Counted from the first letter of the stretch, positions 26,251-35,816 are shown. The stretch is DNA of 64,000 nt from Psychrosphaera sp. B3R10 (GCF_018861025.1 NZ_JAHKQH010000023.1:285753-349752), one strand, 5' to 3'. Made by a program: numbers and translations. Notes: generated by a model not told the origin, from the sequence alone.

Positions 26251-28926
26251 ATGTCAGAGAACCTAAATTTGAATCAGGATATTGATCCACAAGAAACTCA
26301 AGAATGGCTTGAGTCGATTGAAGCAGTTCTGGAGCAAGACGGGGCGGAACGTGCTCACCAAATATTGGAAGCACTTATCGACAAAGCTCGACGCAATGGC
26401 GCACATTTACCTTACTCGCCAACTACTGCGTATCTAAATACGATCCCCGCTGGGCAAGAGCCGCAAATGCCAGGTGACCGAACGTTAGAGTCACGTATTC
26501 GTTCAGCAATCCGCTGGAACGCATTGGCGATGGTTGTTCGTGGTTCGAAAAAAGATTTAGAGTTAGGTGGGCATATTTCATCTTTTGCATCGTCTGCGAT
26601 GTTATACGATGTAGGTTTCAACCACTTCTTCAAAGCTGACAAAGACAATAAAGGCGGCGATTTCCTTTACATTCAAGGCCACGTATCTCCGGGTATTTAC
26701 TCTCGTGCATTTGTTGAAGGTCGTTTAACTGAAGAGCAGCTAGATAATTTCCGTCAAGAAGCTGATTCAGATGGTTTGTCGTCTTACCCACACCCTAAGT
26801 TGATGCCTGATTTCTGGCAGTTCCCAACGGTTTCTATGGGCTTAGGTCCAATTGCAGCTATTTATCAAGCTCGTTTCTTAAAATATTTGACAGACCGTGG
26901 TATCAAAGATTGTTCAGAGCAACGTGTATATTGCTTTATGGGCGACGGTGAATGTGATGAACCAGAAGCACTAGGTGCAATTGGCCTGGCAGCTCGTGAA
27001 GGGTTAGATAACTTAACTTTTGTTATCAACTGTAACTTACAACGTCTTGACGGTCCTGTTCGTGGTAACGGCAGCATTATACAAGAACTTGAAGGCACAT
27101 TCCGTGGCGCAGGCTGGGAAGTGATTAAAGTTATTTGGGGTTCTTACTGGGATCCACTAATTTCTCGCGATAAAGACGGCAAGTTATTAGAAATAATGGA
27201 AAGCACAGTAGATGGTGAATACCAAAATTATAAAGCGAAAGGTGGCAAGTACACTCGTGATAATTTCTTTGGTAAAACACCTGAAACGGCGGCTATGGTT
27301 GCAAACATGTCAGACGCTGATATCTGGCGCTTGAATCGTGGTGGCCATGATCCAGTTAAAGTTTACGCTGCTTATGACCGTGCTAAAAATACCAAAGGTC
27401 GTCCACAAGTTATCTTAGCCAAAACGGTTAAAGGTTATGGCATGGGTGACGCTGGTGAAGGTAAAAACATCGCTCACGGTGTTAAGAAAATGGACCTCGA
27501 AGCATTAAAAGCTTACCGTGACCGCCATCACCTAGACATTTCTGACGAAGATTTACCGAATGTACCTTATGTCACTTTCCCAGAGGGCAGTGAAGAATAT
27601 AAGTACATGCATGGTCGTCGTGAAGCATTAGGTGGTTACCTACCTGCTCGTCGTCGTAATTCAGACGTCGAAATGAATATGCCTGACTTAAAGGCATTTG
27701 AAGCAATTACTAAAGGTTCAAACGGTCGTGAAATTTCAACGACTATGGCGTTTGGCCGAATCTTGTCTGCAGTTATTAAAGACAAACAAATCGGTAAACG
27801 TATTGTGCCAATCATTCCTGACGAAGCACGTACATTTGGTCTTGAAGGTTTATTCCGCCAAGTTGGTATTTATGCCCACGAAGGCCAAAAATATACGCCT
27901 CAAGATGCAGACCAAGTTGCTTATTATCGTGAAGATAAGAAAGGTCAAGTATTACAAGAAGGGATTAACGAACTTGGTGCTATGTCTGACTGGCTTGCTG
28001 CGGCAACGTCATACTCAAACAACAATGAACCAATGATCCCGTTCTACATCTATTACTCAATGTTCGGTTTCCAACGTGTCGGTGACATGGTGTGGGCCGC
28101 TGGTGATTCACAGGCTCGTGGTTTCTTGGTCGGTGGTACTGCGGGACGTACAACATTGAATGGTGAAGGTTTACAACACCAAGATGGTCATACTCATTCT
28201 CACTTTGGTACAGTGCCTAACTGTATTACTTATGACCCAACATATGGTTATGAGTTAGCGGTTATTGTACAAGACGGTATGCGTCGTATGTACGGTGACA
28301 ACGAGAATGTGTTCTATTACTTGACTGTCATGAACGAAAACTATGTTCAACCTGCAATGCCTGAAGGCGTTGAAGAGGGCATCATCAAAGGTATTTATAA
28401 GCTTGACGATGTTAAACCTAAAAAAGCGAAAGCGAATGTTCGTCTATTAGGTTCAGGTACGATTTTATTACAGGTTCGTAAAGCAGCTGAAATTTTGGCT
28501 GAAAAATATGGTGTATCTGCTGAAGTATTCAGTGCGCCATCATTTAATGAACTTGCACGTGAAGGCCAAGATGTTGACCGTTTCAACATGCTAAATCCAG
28601 AAGCTCCGGTTCAAAAAGCGTATGTTACTGAATTGTTAGAGCAAGGTACTGGTCCAGTCATTGCTGCTACCGATTACATTAAGAGTTACGCTGATCAAAT
28701 TCGCGCTTATGTACCAGCACCTTACCGTGTATTAGGAACAGATGGGTTTGGTCGTTCAGATAGCCGTGAAAACTTACGTCGTCACTTTGAAGTTGACCAC
28801 AACTATGTCGTTGTTGCAGCACTAAGTGAATTGGCACGTAGCGGTGATATTGAAGCCAAAGTTGTTACTCAAGCGATTGCTGATTTAGGCATTGACGCTG
28901 AGAAACTTAACCCACTTTACGCTTAA
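26251..28926 (+). CDS. aceE: Pyruvate dehydrogenase E1 component, homodimeric type
   Basis: Thiamine-diphosphate-dependent decarboxylase that starts the conversion of pyruvate to acetyl-CoA. The 891-aa length matches E. coli AceE (887). The ThDP motif runs from G-D-G-E-C-D-E-P-E (about residues 230-238) to N-C-N-L-Q-R-L-D-G-P-V, and the H-I-S-S-F-A and Q-D-G-H-T-H-S-H segments of the homodimeric E1 are present. aceF begins 23 nt after its stop, with AGGAG before it. Confidence 0.98.
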   Translation: MSENLNLNQDIDPQETQEWLESIEAVLEQDGAERAHQILEALIDKARRNGAHLPYSPTTAYLNTIPAGQEPQMPGDRTLESRIRSAIRWNALAMVVRGSKKDLELGGHISSFASSAMLYDVGFNHFFKADKDNKGGDFLYIQGHVSPGIYSRAFVEGRLTEEQLDNFRQEADSDGLSSYPHPKLMPDFWQFPTVSMGLGPIAAIYQARFLKYLTDRGIKDCSEQRVYCFMGDGECDEPEALGAIGLAAREGLDNLTFVINCNLQRLDGPVRGNGSIIQELEGTFRGAGWEVIKVIWGSYWDPLISRDKDGKLLEIMESTVDGEYQNYKAKGGKYTRDNFFGKTPETAAMVANMSDADIWRLNRGGHDPVKVYAAYDRAKNTKGRPQVILAKTVKGYGMGDAGEGKNIAHGVKKMDLEALKAYRDRHHLDISDEDLPNVPYVTFPEGSEEYKYMHGRREALGGYLPARRRNSDVEMNMPDLKAFEAITKGSNGREISTTMAFGRILSAVIKDKQIGKRIVPIIPDEARTFGLEGLFRQVGIYAHEGQKYTPQDADQVAYYREDKKGQVLQEGINELGAMSDWLAAATSYSNNNEPMIPFYIYYSMFGFQRVGDMVWAAGDSQARGFLVGGTAGRTTLNGEGLQHQDGHTHSHFGTVPNCITYDPTYGYELAVIVQDGMRRMYGDNENVFYYLTVMNENYVQPAMPEGVEEGIIKGIYKLDDVKPKKAKANVRLLGSGTILLQVRKAAEILAEKYGVSAEVFSAPSFNELAREGQDVDRFNMLNPEAPVQKAYVTELLEQGTGPVIAATDYIKSYADQIRAYVPAPYRVLGTDGFGRSDSRENLRRHFEVDHNYVVVAALSELARSGDIEAKVVTQAIADLGIDAEKLNPLYA

Positions 28927-28949
28927 TCACGGCTTAGGAGAAAATTTAG

Positions 28950-30938
28950 ATGGCTAATTTAAAAGACATTCTAGTCCCAGATGTGGGCGGCGATGAAGTT
29001 GAAGTAATTGAACTTTGTGTTGCTGTAGGCGATGCAATTGTTGAAGAAGATTCGATTGTCGTTGTCGAAACAGACAAAGCGACAATGGACATCCCGGCAC
29101 CATTTGCAGGGACGGTTAAAGAAATTAAAGTTGCAGAAGGCGATAAGGTTTCTGAAGGCGGTTTATTAATTACGGTTGAAGTAGGTGCGTCTGCTCCTGC
29201 AGAAACTGCAGCGCCAGTTGTTGAAGCGCCAGTGGCTGCGCCAGAAGCAGCTCCAACACCCGCTCCGGCGGTTGAAGCGGCACCAGTTGCTACAACAAGT
29301 GCAGTAATTGAAGTTGCTGTACCTGATATCGGCACTGACGACGAAGTTGAGATTATTGACTTGTTGGTTGCTGTTGGTGATTCTGTTTCAAAAGAAGATG
29401 GATTAATCACTCTTGAAACAGACAAAGCAACAATGGACGTGCCTTGCCCTGAAGACGGTGTTGTTAAAGAAATTAAAGTTGCTGTTGGCGGTAAAGTCAC
29501 CCAAGGGTCACTTGTGTTGTTACTAGAAACAAGTTCTGCGGCTGCGCCTGTTGCTGCGGCACCTACACAATCAGCAGCGCCAGTTGCGGCACCTGCTCCG
29601 GTTGAAGCAGCTCCTGCACCAGTTGCTCAAGTTGCTGCTGTTGCAGAAGCGAAAGACGTAGAAGTTCCGGATATTGGTACTGACGAAGAAGTTGACGTTA
29701 TCGACATACTTGTTGCCGTAGGCGACGAAGTTGAAGCTGAGCAAGGGTTAATTACACTTGAGACAGATAAAGCGACAATGGATGTACCTGCACCATTTGC
29801 GGGTATCGTTAAAGAACTAAAAGTCGCCAATGGTGACAAAGTTTCTCAAGGCAAGTTGATTGCCGTTATTGAAACTAAAAGTGCGACACCTGCTCCAGTA
29901 GCAGCGGCAGCGCCAGCAACGAGTGCTCCGGCACCAGCTGCGCCAGCGAAAAAAGCACCACCTGTTGCCCTAGCGCATCCATCACAAGCTGGTGGCTCTG
30001 CTTCAGGTAAACAAATTCACGCGACGCCTTCGGTACGTCGTTTAGCAAGTGAATTTGGTGTGGATTTAACGAAAGTTACAGGCTCTGGTCGTAAAGGTCG
30101 TATTTTAGCCGACGATGTAAAATCGTATGTTAAATACGAATTGTCACGTCCAAAAGCAACTGCAGCGTCAAGTGTTGCTGCCGGCAACGGTGGATTACAA
30201 GTGCTTGCACAGCCTAAAGTTGATTTCTCTAAATTTGGAGAAGTTGAAGAGAAGCCACTAACACGTATCCAAAAGATTTCAGGTCCTAACTTACATCGTA
30301 ACTGGGTAACTATCCCACACGTTACACAGTTTGACGAAGCTGATATCACCGAAGTCGAAGCGTTCCGTAAAGAACAAAACGCGCTGTTACAAAAACAGAA
30401 ATCTGATCTTAAGATCACGCCACTTGTCTTTATTATGAAAGCATGTGCTTCTGCATTACTAGCGTACCCACAATTTAATTCTTCTTTAAGTTTAGACGGC
30501 GAAAGCATTGTTCTTAAGAAGTATGTTCATATTGGTATTGCTGTAGATACACCAAACGGCCTAGTTGTTCCGGTTGTTCGTGATGTTGATAAAAAAGGCG
30601 TTAACGAAATTTCACGTGAATTAATGGAAATCTCTAATAAAGCACGTAATGGCAAGTTAACGGCGAAAGATATGCAAGGTGGTTGTTTCACTATATCTTC
30701 ACTAGGTGGCATCGGCGGTACGGCATTTACGCCAATCGTTAATTCACCAGAAGTGGGTATTTTAGGTGTTTCTAAATCTGAAATTAAGCCAAAGTGGAAT
30801 GGTTCTGATTTTGTACCTAAACTAATGTTGCCTTTATCACTATCTTACGACCACCGTGTTATTGACGGCGCGTTAGCAGCACGCTTTACAGTGCACATCA
30901 GTCAAGTAATGACAGATATCCGCAAGTTAGTGTTATAA
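28950..30938 (+). CDS. aceF: Dihydrolipoyllysine acetyltransferase (E2) with three lipoyl domains
   Basis: Core of the pyruvate dehydrogenase complex. The 662-aa protein has three N-terminal lipoyl domains, each with the lipoylated Lys in E-T-D-K-A-T-M-D (near residues 42, 158 and 275), joined by Ala/Pro-rich swinging linkers, then a peripheral-subunit-binding domain (T-P-S-V-R-R-L-A-S-E-F-G-V-D) and a catalytic domain ending with the H-R-V-I-D-G-A active site. The lipoyl repeats make the DNA at 28950-29870 internally repetitive. A terminator follows, so lpd is probably transcribed largely on its own. Confidence 0.97.
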   Translation: MANLKDILVPDVGGDEVEVIELCVAVGDAIVEEDSIVVVETDKATMDIPAPFAGTVKEIKVAEGDKVSEGGLLITVEVGASAPAETAAPVVEAPVAAPEAAPTPAPAVEAAPVATTSAVIEVAVPDIGTDDEVEIIDLLVAVGDSVSKEDGLITLETDKATMDVPCPEDGVVKEIKVAVGGKVTQGSLVLLLETSSAAAPVAAAPTQSAAPVAAPAPVEAAPAPVAQVAAVAEAKDVEVPDIGTDEEVDVIDILVAVGDEVEAEQGLITLETDKATMDVPAPFAGIVKELKVANGDKVSQGKLIAVIETKSATPAPVAAAAPATSAPAPAAPAKKAPPVALAHPSQAGGSASGKQIHATPSVRRLASEFGVDLTKVTGSGRKGRILADDVKSYVKYELSRPKATAASSVAAGNGGLQVLAQPKVDFSKFGEVEEKPLTRIQKISGPNLHRNWVTIPHVTQFDEADITEVEAFRKEQNALLQKQKSDLKITPLVFIMKACASALLAYPQFNSSLSLDGESIVLKKYVHIGIAVDTPNGLVVPVVRDVDKKGVNEISRELMEISNKARNGKLTAKDMQGGCFTISSLGGIGGTAFTPIVNSPEVGILGVSKSEIKPKWNGSDFVPKLMLPLSLSYDHRVIDGALAARFTVHISQVMTDIRKLVL

Positions 30939-30947
30939 AACAACAAG

Positions 30948-30975
30948 AAAGTCCTGCGTGTGCAGGACTTTTTTA
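30948..30975 (+). terminator. Terminator after aceF
   Basis: Perfect 10-bp stem aaagtcctgc (30948-30957) with gcaggacttt (30962-30971), loop gtgt, then T's. Confidence 0.92.
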
Positions 30976-30978
30976 AAT

Positions 30979-31109
30979 CGGAGTGCTAAACTCCGAAAAA
31001 ATTTGATTTGGAGATTGAAAGTTTTCAAGTCGTTTTTCTGTAATTAGAATAATGAATTCGGAAAGGTATGTACCTTTCTTATTACCCTACCAGCAAATAG
31101 AGGTTAATA
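30979..31109 (+). promoter_or_regulatory. lpd leader with two inverted repeats
   Basis: Between the aceF terminator and lpd lie a hairpin cggagt-gctaa-actccg (30979-30995) and a tighter inverted repeat gaaaggtatgtacctttc (31061-31078, 8-bp arms, 2-nt centre) ending 31 nt before the lpd ATG. The second could be an operator or a 5' UTR hairpin. A ttgaaa hexamer at 31015-31020 may be a -35. AGAGG precedes the ATG. Confidence 0.45.
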
Positions 31110-32534
31110 ATGAGTAACGATATCAAAACCCAAGTAGTGGTTCTTGGTGCAGGTCCAGGCGGATATTCAGCGGCATTTCGTGCTGCCGATTTAGGTTTAG
31201 ACGTAACTTTAGTTGAAGCACGCAGCACACTTGGTGGTGTTTGTCTTAACGTAGGTTGTATCCCTTCAAAAGCGTTATTGCACGTGGCTAAAGTCATCGA
31301 CGATGCAAAAGATATGGCGTCTCATGGTGTTACTTTTGGCGCACCTGAAATTGATCTAGATAAGATCCGCTCATGGAAAGATAGCGTTGTTTCTCAATTA
31401 ACTGGCGGTTTAGACGGTATGTCTAAAATGCGTAAAGTTAAAGTGGTTAATGGTTACGGTAAATTTACTGGTAGCAACACTTTAGCGGTTAACGGTGCTG
31501 ACGGCGTGACAAACATTACGTTTGATAATGCAATCATCGCAGCAGGTTCTGAACCTGTTAACTTACCTTTCATCCCAGAAGATGACCGTGTAATCGATTC
31601 AACTGGCGCGTTAGAACTTAAAGACGTACCAGGCGAAATGTTAGTTCTTGGTGGTGGTATTATCGGTCTAGAAATGGGTACGGTATACGCGGCATTAGGT
31701 TCAAACGTTTCAGTTGTCGAATTTTTAGACCAACTTGTTCCTGCGGCTGATAAAGACGTTGTTCAAGTTTATTCTAAATACAATAAAGACCGCTTTAACA
31801 TCATGTTATCAACTAAAGTTGTTGGCGTTGAAGCTAAAGATGACGGTTTATACGTAACGTTCGAAGGCAAAAAAGCGCCTGCTGAACCTGTACGTTATGA
31901 CAAGATTTTGGTTGCTGTTGGTCGTAAACCAAACGGTAACTTATGTGATGCGACGAAAGCTGGTGTTGCTGTAGACGAACGTGGCTTTATTAACGTAGAT
32001 AAGCAACTTCGCACAAACGTAAATCACATCTTTGCGATTGGTGACGTTGTAGGTCAACCTATGCTTGCTCACAAAGCCGTTCATGAAGCACATGTTGCAG
32101 CAGAAGTTATTTCTGGTAAGAAACATTTCTTTGAACCTCAAGCAATTCCTTCTATTGCGTATACCGATCCAGAAATGGCTTGGGTTGGCGTAACTGAAAA
32201 AGAAGCGAAAGAGCAAGGTTTGAACTACGAATCAGCTAAATTCCCTTGGGCGGCTTCAGGTCGTGCGATTGCTTCTGCAAGAACAGAAGGTTTCACTAAG
32301 CTTATCTTTGATAAAGACTCTCACCGCATCTTAGGTGGCGCGATTGTTGGTATCAATGCGGGTGAAATGCTAGGTGAAATTGGTTTAGCAATTGAAATGG
32401 GCGCAGACGCAGAAGACATCGCGTTAACTGTACATGCTCACCCTACGCTAAATGAATCTATCGGCTTAGCTGCTGAGATGTATGAAGGGTCAATTACTGA
32501 CCTTCCTAATCCTAAAGCGAAAAAGAAAAAGTAG
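31110..32534 (+). CDS. lpd: Dihydrolipoyl dehydrogenase (E3)
   Basis: FAD-dependent disulfide oxidoreductase that reoxidises lipoamide for the pyruvate and 2-oxoglutarate dehydrogenase complexes. The 474-aa protein has the FAD motif G-A-G-P-G-G-Y (residues 13-19), the redox-active pair in C-L-N-V-G-C-I-P-S-K, the NAD motif G-G-G-I-I-G-L-E, the second FAD motif A-I-G-D-V, and the catalytic H-A-H-P-T-L-N-E near the C-terminus. The tail is lysine-rich (A-K-K-K-K), as in E. coli Lpd. A bulged GC hairpin and terminator follow. Confidence 0.98.
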   Translation: MSNDIKTQVVVLGAGPGGYSAAFRAADLGLDVTLVEARSTLGGVCLNVGCIPSKALLHVAKVIDDAKDMASHGVTFGAPEIDLDKIRSWKDSVVSQLTGGLDGMSKMRKVKVVNGYGKFTGSNTLAVNGADGVTNITFDNAIIAAGSEPVNLPFIPEDDRVIDSTGALELKDVPGEMLVLGGGIIGLEMGTVYAALGSNVSVVEFLDQLVPAADKDVVQVYSKYNKDRFNIMLSTKVVGVEAKDDGLYVTFEGKKAPAEPVRYDKILVAVGRKPNGNLCDATKAGVAVDERGFINVDKQLRTNVNHIFAIGDVVGQPMLAHKAVHEAHVAAEVISGKKHFFEPQAIPSIAYTDPEMAWVGVTEKEAKEQGLNYESAKFPWAASGRAIASARTEGFTKLIFDKDSHRILGGAIVGINAGEMLGEIGLAIEMGADAEDIALTVHAHPTLNESIGLAAEMYEGSITDLPNPKAKKKK

Positions 32535-32563
32535 TTCTTTACTAACGCATCAGGATTTTCTAA

Positions 32564-32613
32564 GTTAGCTTCTGGCTAACCATATTTTAAAGGCCGCATA
32601 TTGCGGCTTTTTT
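32564..32613 (+). terminator. Double hairpin terminator after lpd
   Basis: A hairpin gttagc/gctaac (32564-32580) is followed by gccgca-tat-tgcggc (32593-32607) and a T tract. The second is the intrinsic terminator. Confidence 0.85.
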
Positions 32614-32634
32614 GTTTTCTAGGAACCTTCATTA

Positions 32635-33915
32635 ATGCAGTTATTTCGACATCTTGTTGTTAGTTGTCTGGTTTTGTTCAGTTTTATCTTTAGTTTTCAA
32701 ACCAAAGCAAACGAAGCTGAAGCACTCTTTTCAAATTACAGTCCAGCGCTTGTGCAGATTAAATGTATCAATATTGAATCTGGTCAGAAATCATCGATTG
32801 GTACTGGCTTTTTTATCTCTGAAAGTGGCCATATCGTGACTAATTACCACGTTATCTCTAATTTTATTCAATCCCCAGAGCAATATCGGCTGGAGTTATT
32901 GGACAACAACGAGCAGACCCATATTGTTGATGTCGTCGATATCGATGTTATTAATGATCTTGCTATTTTAGACGCGAAACAGCCTTGGCCTGTTCATTTT
33001 CCGCTTGCTTCTGAGCCGCCAACAAAAGGACAGGAAATCTATTCACTTGGTAATCCGCATGACTTAGGCATGATAGTGGTTCCGGGCACATACAATGGTA
33101 TTAAATCAAAAAGTTTCTATAAGCGGATCCATTTTACGGGGTCAATAAACTCTGGTATGTCAGGCGGACCTACGGTTGATGAATTTGGTAATGTAGTCGG
33201 CATTAACGTTGCGTCAGCAGGTAATCAAATTGGTTTTCTTGTACCAGTGGACAGACTTTTCAATTTAAGAGAGCAGGCATTAGAGACGTTAGACGTCAAA
33301 AAGGAAGAGGCGTTTTTTGTCGAACGGATCACCAAGCAGCTTACAGAGAACCAAAGTGCATTGTTCCAAGATTTAATTCAATCTGAATGGCCATTGTACA
33401 GTTTAGGGCAGGCAAAAGTCCCAAATGAACTCAGCGACTTTATGCCTTGTTGGGGTGACTCAAATCAAGATAAAGAAAAAGAATTGTATACGGCAGCCTC
33501 GACAAATTGTGCTTTAAACGAACGGATTTATTTAAGCAGTGATATGACGACGGGTCATGCGCAAATGGGATTCAGTTGGATCCACTCTGATAAGTTAAAT
33601 GAGTTGCAATTAGCTACTTTATTTACGCAAACATTGAATCGACAATACAGCCGAAATAACGCTGGCCAAGATGATGTGACCGATTTTTATTGCCAAGAAG
33701 CACTTATTAATAACACACTTAAAACAACGTCTAAGGGCATTAGCTGTGTTAGGGCTTATCGAAAATACCCAGGCTTGTATGACGTAAGATTCCATTCTTT
33801 ATTACTCGATAAAAATGACCAAACGTTAGTGGGTCGTTATGTACTGCAGGGTGTTAGTGAAACTACAGCGCAGTCCTTTTTCACTAAATTTGTTGAGAGT
33901 ATTTCATGGAATTAA
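32635..33915 (+). CDS. Exported trypsin-like serine protease with extra C-terminal domain
   Basis: The 426-aa protein has a Sec signal peptide (about residues 1-25) and an S1C/DegP-like protease domain with a complete triad: His72 (T-N-Y-H-V), Asp108 (N-D-L-A-I-L-D) and Ser176 (G-M-S-G-G-P). There is no PDZ domain. Instead a ~200-residue C-terminal domain of unknown fold follows, with four cysteines in regions such as D-F-M-P-C-W-G and S-C-V-R-A-Y that could form disulfides. It overlaps the FHA gene by 10 nt. Periplasmic location is inferred from the signal. Role unknown; the tight coupling suggests it works with the FHA protein. Confidence 0.85.
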   Translation: MQLFRHLVVSCLVLFSFIFSFQTKANEAEALFSNYSPALVQIKCINIESGQKSSIGTGFFISESGHIVTNYHVISNFIQSPEQYRLELLDNNEQTHIVDVVDIDVINDLAILDAKQPWPVHFPLASEPPTKGQEIYSLGNPHDLGMIVVPGTYNGIKSKSFYKRIHFTGSINSGMSGGPTVDEFGNVVGINVASAGNQIGFLVPVDRLFNLREQALETLDVKKEEAFFVERITKQLTENQSALFQDLIQSEWPLYSLGQAKVPNELSDFMPCWGDSNQDKEKELYTAASTNCALNERIYLSSDMTTGHAQMGFSWIHSDKLNELQLATLFTQTLNRQYSRNNAGQDDVTDFYCQEALINNTLKTTSKGISCVRAYRKYPGLYDVRFHSLLLDKNDQTLVGRYVLQGVSETTAQSFFTKFVESISWN

Positions 33916-34883
33916 TGATTGAAGTTGTTACCCGAAACAACAAGGTTCTGGCGTTACATAAAGTCCAAGGTGAAACTATTCGCATTGGTCGAGCATATGA
34001 CAACGATCTGGTATTACAAGAAGAGCATGTGTGCCCGTATCACGCGGAACTCAAACTATCCGAAGACGGCAGTTTACTGTTAGTCGACAGTGGCTCGGTA
34101 AATGGCATAAAAGATAAACATAATAAACAACTTAAACCTGTCGAAATGGTAACGTCAGGGGATGTTTTTGTTTTTGGCAAAGTATTTATTCGAGTTTTAT
34201 TACCATTACATTCTGTTGCGCCCGCTAAAAAGATTAACGTAATAGAAGACATAGCACGAGCAGCCAATCATTGGTATTGGTCTTTGTTAGCCATTGCGAT
34301 TTACTTTTTGATTTTGTTGGTCGACAAATATTACGAAACCTACCAAGAAGTTATTTGGAGCAAACTCACCGTTACCGCCATTTTCAGCGTGCTAGCGTTG
34401 TTTATATTTCCCTTGTTGGTATCCATTGCAGCGCGTGTATTTAAAAAGGACGTCAAGTTTTTCACTATTGTGACCTTTTGCTATCTGCTTGCTATTTGCT
34501 GGTTGGTTCTCGCTGCTATTGGCTCAGTTCTTTTATTTAACTGGGGTGACAACGTTAGTATTTATATTGGTGCTGAGCTCATCGATTATGCCCTATTAAT
34601 GATATTTTTAGGCGGCAGTTTTTATCTAGCGAGCAACATGAGCCTGCAACGTATTGCTGGCGTTTCAACTGTACTTGTTCTGGCTATTGCATCATTGTCT
34701 TATATCAATGATAAAGGCGACGATAAGGTTAAATTATTCCCAACAATGAATAGTAAGGTCTTGCCATCGAAGTGGTTGCTTGCCTCTCCAGAATCGGCGG
34801 ATAGTATTTTAGTTGAGACACAGAGCTTGTATGAAAAGGCGACATTAGAAGCCAAACGCAGAAACGCGGAAGCCGATAAATAA
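33906..34883 (+). CDS. FHA-domain multi-pass membrane protein
   Basis: The 325-aa protein starts with a cytoplasmic forkhead-associated domain (about residues 20-98; I-R-I-G-R-A-Y-D-N-D-L, H46 in Y-H-A-E-L, D-S-G-S-V-N-G-I), which normally binds phosphothreonine. The usual Ser before the His is replaced by C-P-Y. About five membrane helices follow (near 123-140, 153-173, 187-211, 222-242, 249-266) and a soluble ~60-residue tail. Start at 33906 overlaps the protease gene; an ATG at 33915, overlapping its stop by 1 nt, is an alternative. No kinase gene is nearby. The family of the membrane part is not recognised. Confidence 0.8.
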   Translation: MELMIEVVTRNNKVLALHKVQGETIRIGRAYDNDLVLQEEHVCPYHAELKLSEDGSLLLVDSGSVNGIKDKHNKQLKPVEMVTSGDVFVFGKVFIRVLLPLHSVAPAKKINVIEDIARAANHWYWSLLAIAIYFLILLVDKYYETYQEVIWSKLTVTAIFSVLALFIFPLLVSIAARVFKKDVKFFTIVTFCYLLAICWLVLAAIGSVLLFNWGDNVSIYIGAELIDYALLMIFLGGSFYLASNMSLQRIAGVSTVLVLAIASLSYINDKGDDKVKLFPTMNSKVLPSKWLLASPESADSILVETQSLYEKATLEAKRRNAEADK

Positions 34884-35575
34884 TGTTGAAACCAATGTGT
34901 AATGGGGTTGAGCACATTAATTCAGTCCAAGTGTTAAGAACCGCACAATTAAAGTTGTCGACACGCGAATTTAAAGCCCGCGGGGCTTCGTTAAAACGTT
35001 GCTCAGCCTGTTTGCTGGGTGAGTCAAAATGCATTTGCGGTAGCGAACCGATTCCGGGTGAAATAGGCGTTTGCATGTTGATGTATCATGCTGAGTATTT
35101 TAAACCGTCAAATACAGGGCAACTCATTTGTGATCTGGTCACCGATAACTTCGCGTTTCGTTGGGAGCGTACAGAATGCGATCCTAAGTTAATTGAATTA
35201 TTAGACGATCCTAAATGGTTTCCCGTGATTATCTTCCCTCACGATAATGTTGAAACAAGCCGACAACTGTCTGAATTGCCGAATCTAGAGGCGAGAAAAG
35301 GTCGACGGCCATTATTTGTATTTTTGGATGGCACATGGCGTCAGGCTAAAAAGATGTTTATCAAATCACCTTATTTGCAACATCTGCCTGTTTTACAATT
35401 AAATGACGCCTCACGAGGTGATTATCAATTGCGTGAGGCCTACCATGATCATCATCTAAGTACGGTTGAAGTTGCTATTGCACTGTTTAAGGAAAATGAA
35501 GAGGTGGAATTGGGTGAGCGATTAGAGGCATTATTTCAACGTTTCAGAAGTGGATATCAACACTTCAAACGCTAA
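34883..35575 (+). CDS. tapT: tRNA-uridine aminocarboxypropyltransferase (DTW domain)
   Basis: TapT (YfiP) makes acp3U at position 47 of tRNAs using S-adenosylmethionine. The 230-aa protein carries the family's cysteine cluster R-C-S-A-C-L-L-G-E-S-K-C-I-C and the D-x-T-W signature as L-D-G-T-W-R-Q-A-K-K-M. Its ATG overlaps the FHA gene stop (taatg), so it is translated as third gene of a coupled trio with the protease and FHA protein, an odd partnership for a tRNA enzyme. The extra N-terminal ~30 residues before the Cys cluster suggest a later start could be used. Confidence 0.88.
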   Translation: MLKPMCNGVEHINSVQVLRTAQLKLSTREFKARGASLKRCSACLLGESKCICGSEPIPGEIGVCMLMYHAEYFKPSNTGQLICDLVTDNFAFRWERTECDPKLIELLDDPKWFPVIIFPHDNVETSRQLSELPNLEARKGRRPLFVFLDGTWRQAKKMFIKSPYLQHLPVLQLNDASRGDYQLREAYHDHHLSTVEVAIALFKENEEVELGERLEALFQRFRSGYQHFKR

Positions 35576-35760
35576 ATAGATCGCGTAATTCTATAATTTT
35601 CAACTACTTTAATTGTAGGGATTTAGTGTTCTCAGTATCAAATTATTTACATGATGGACTTAATTGGCGGCCTGAGGGCACATAGAAATTTACGTTACCC
35701 TTTAATAATCGCTGTAGTTCTACTATTCTAAAATTCAACATTATTGCCCTTTCGAAAAAA

Positions 35761-35795
35761 CTAAAAACTAAAAACTAAAAACTAAAAACTAAAAA
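35761..35795. repeat. Five tandem copies of the 7-mer ctaaaaa
   Basis: Five perfect copies of ctaaaaa, flanked by further A-rich sequence, end 21 bp before the S9 peptidase ATG. The tract lies in the 5' UTR or between promoter and ribosome site. A heptamer array of this kind can gain or lose units by slippage; see findings. The rest of the 241-bp gap shows no gene. Confidence 0.95.
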
Positions 35796-35816
35796 ATAAC
35801 AGTTGGAATAAACACT

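Noticed and set aside
28946..29500. 184-codon ORF antisense to the aceF lipoyl domains
   Set aside because: Its Ser/Thr/Ala-rich low-complexity sequence is the mirror of the Ala/Pro/Val-rich AceF linkers. It has no independent support.
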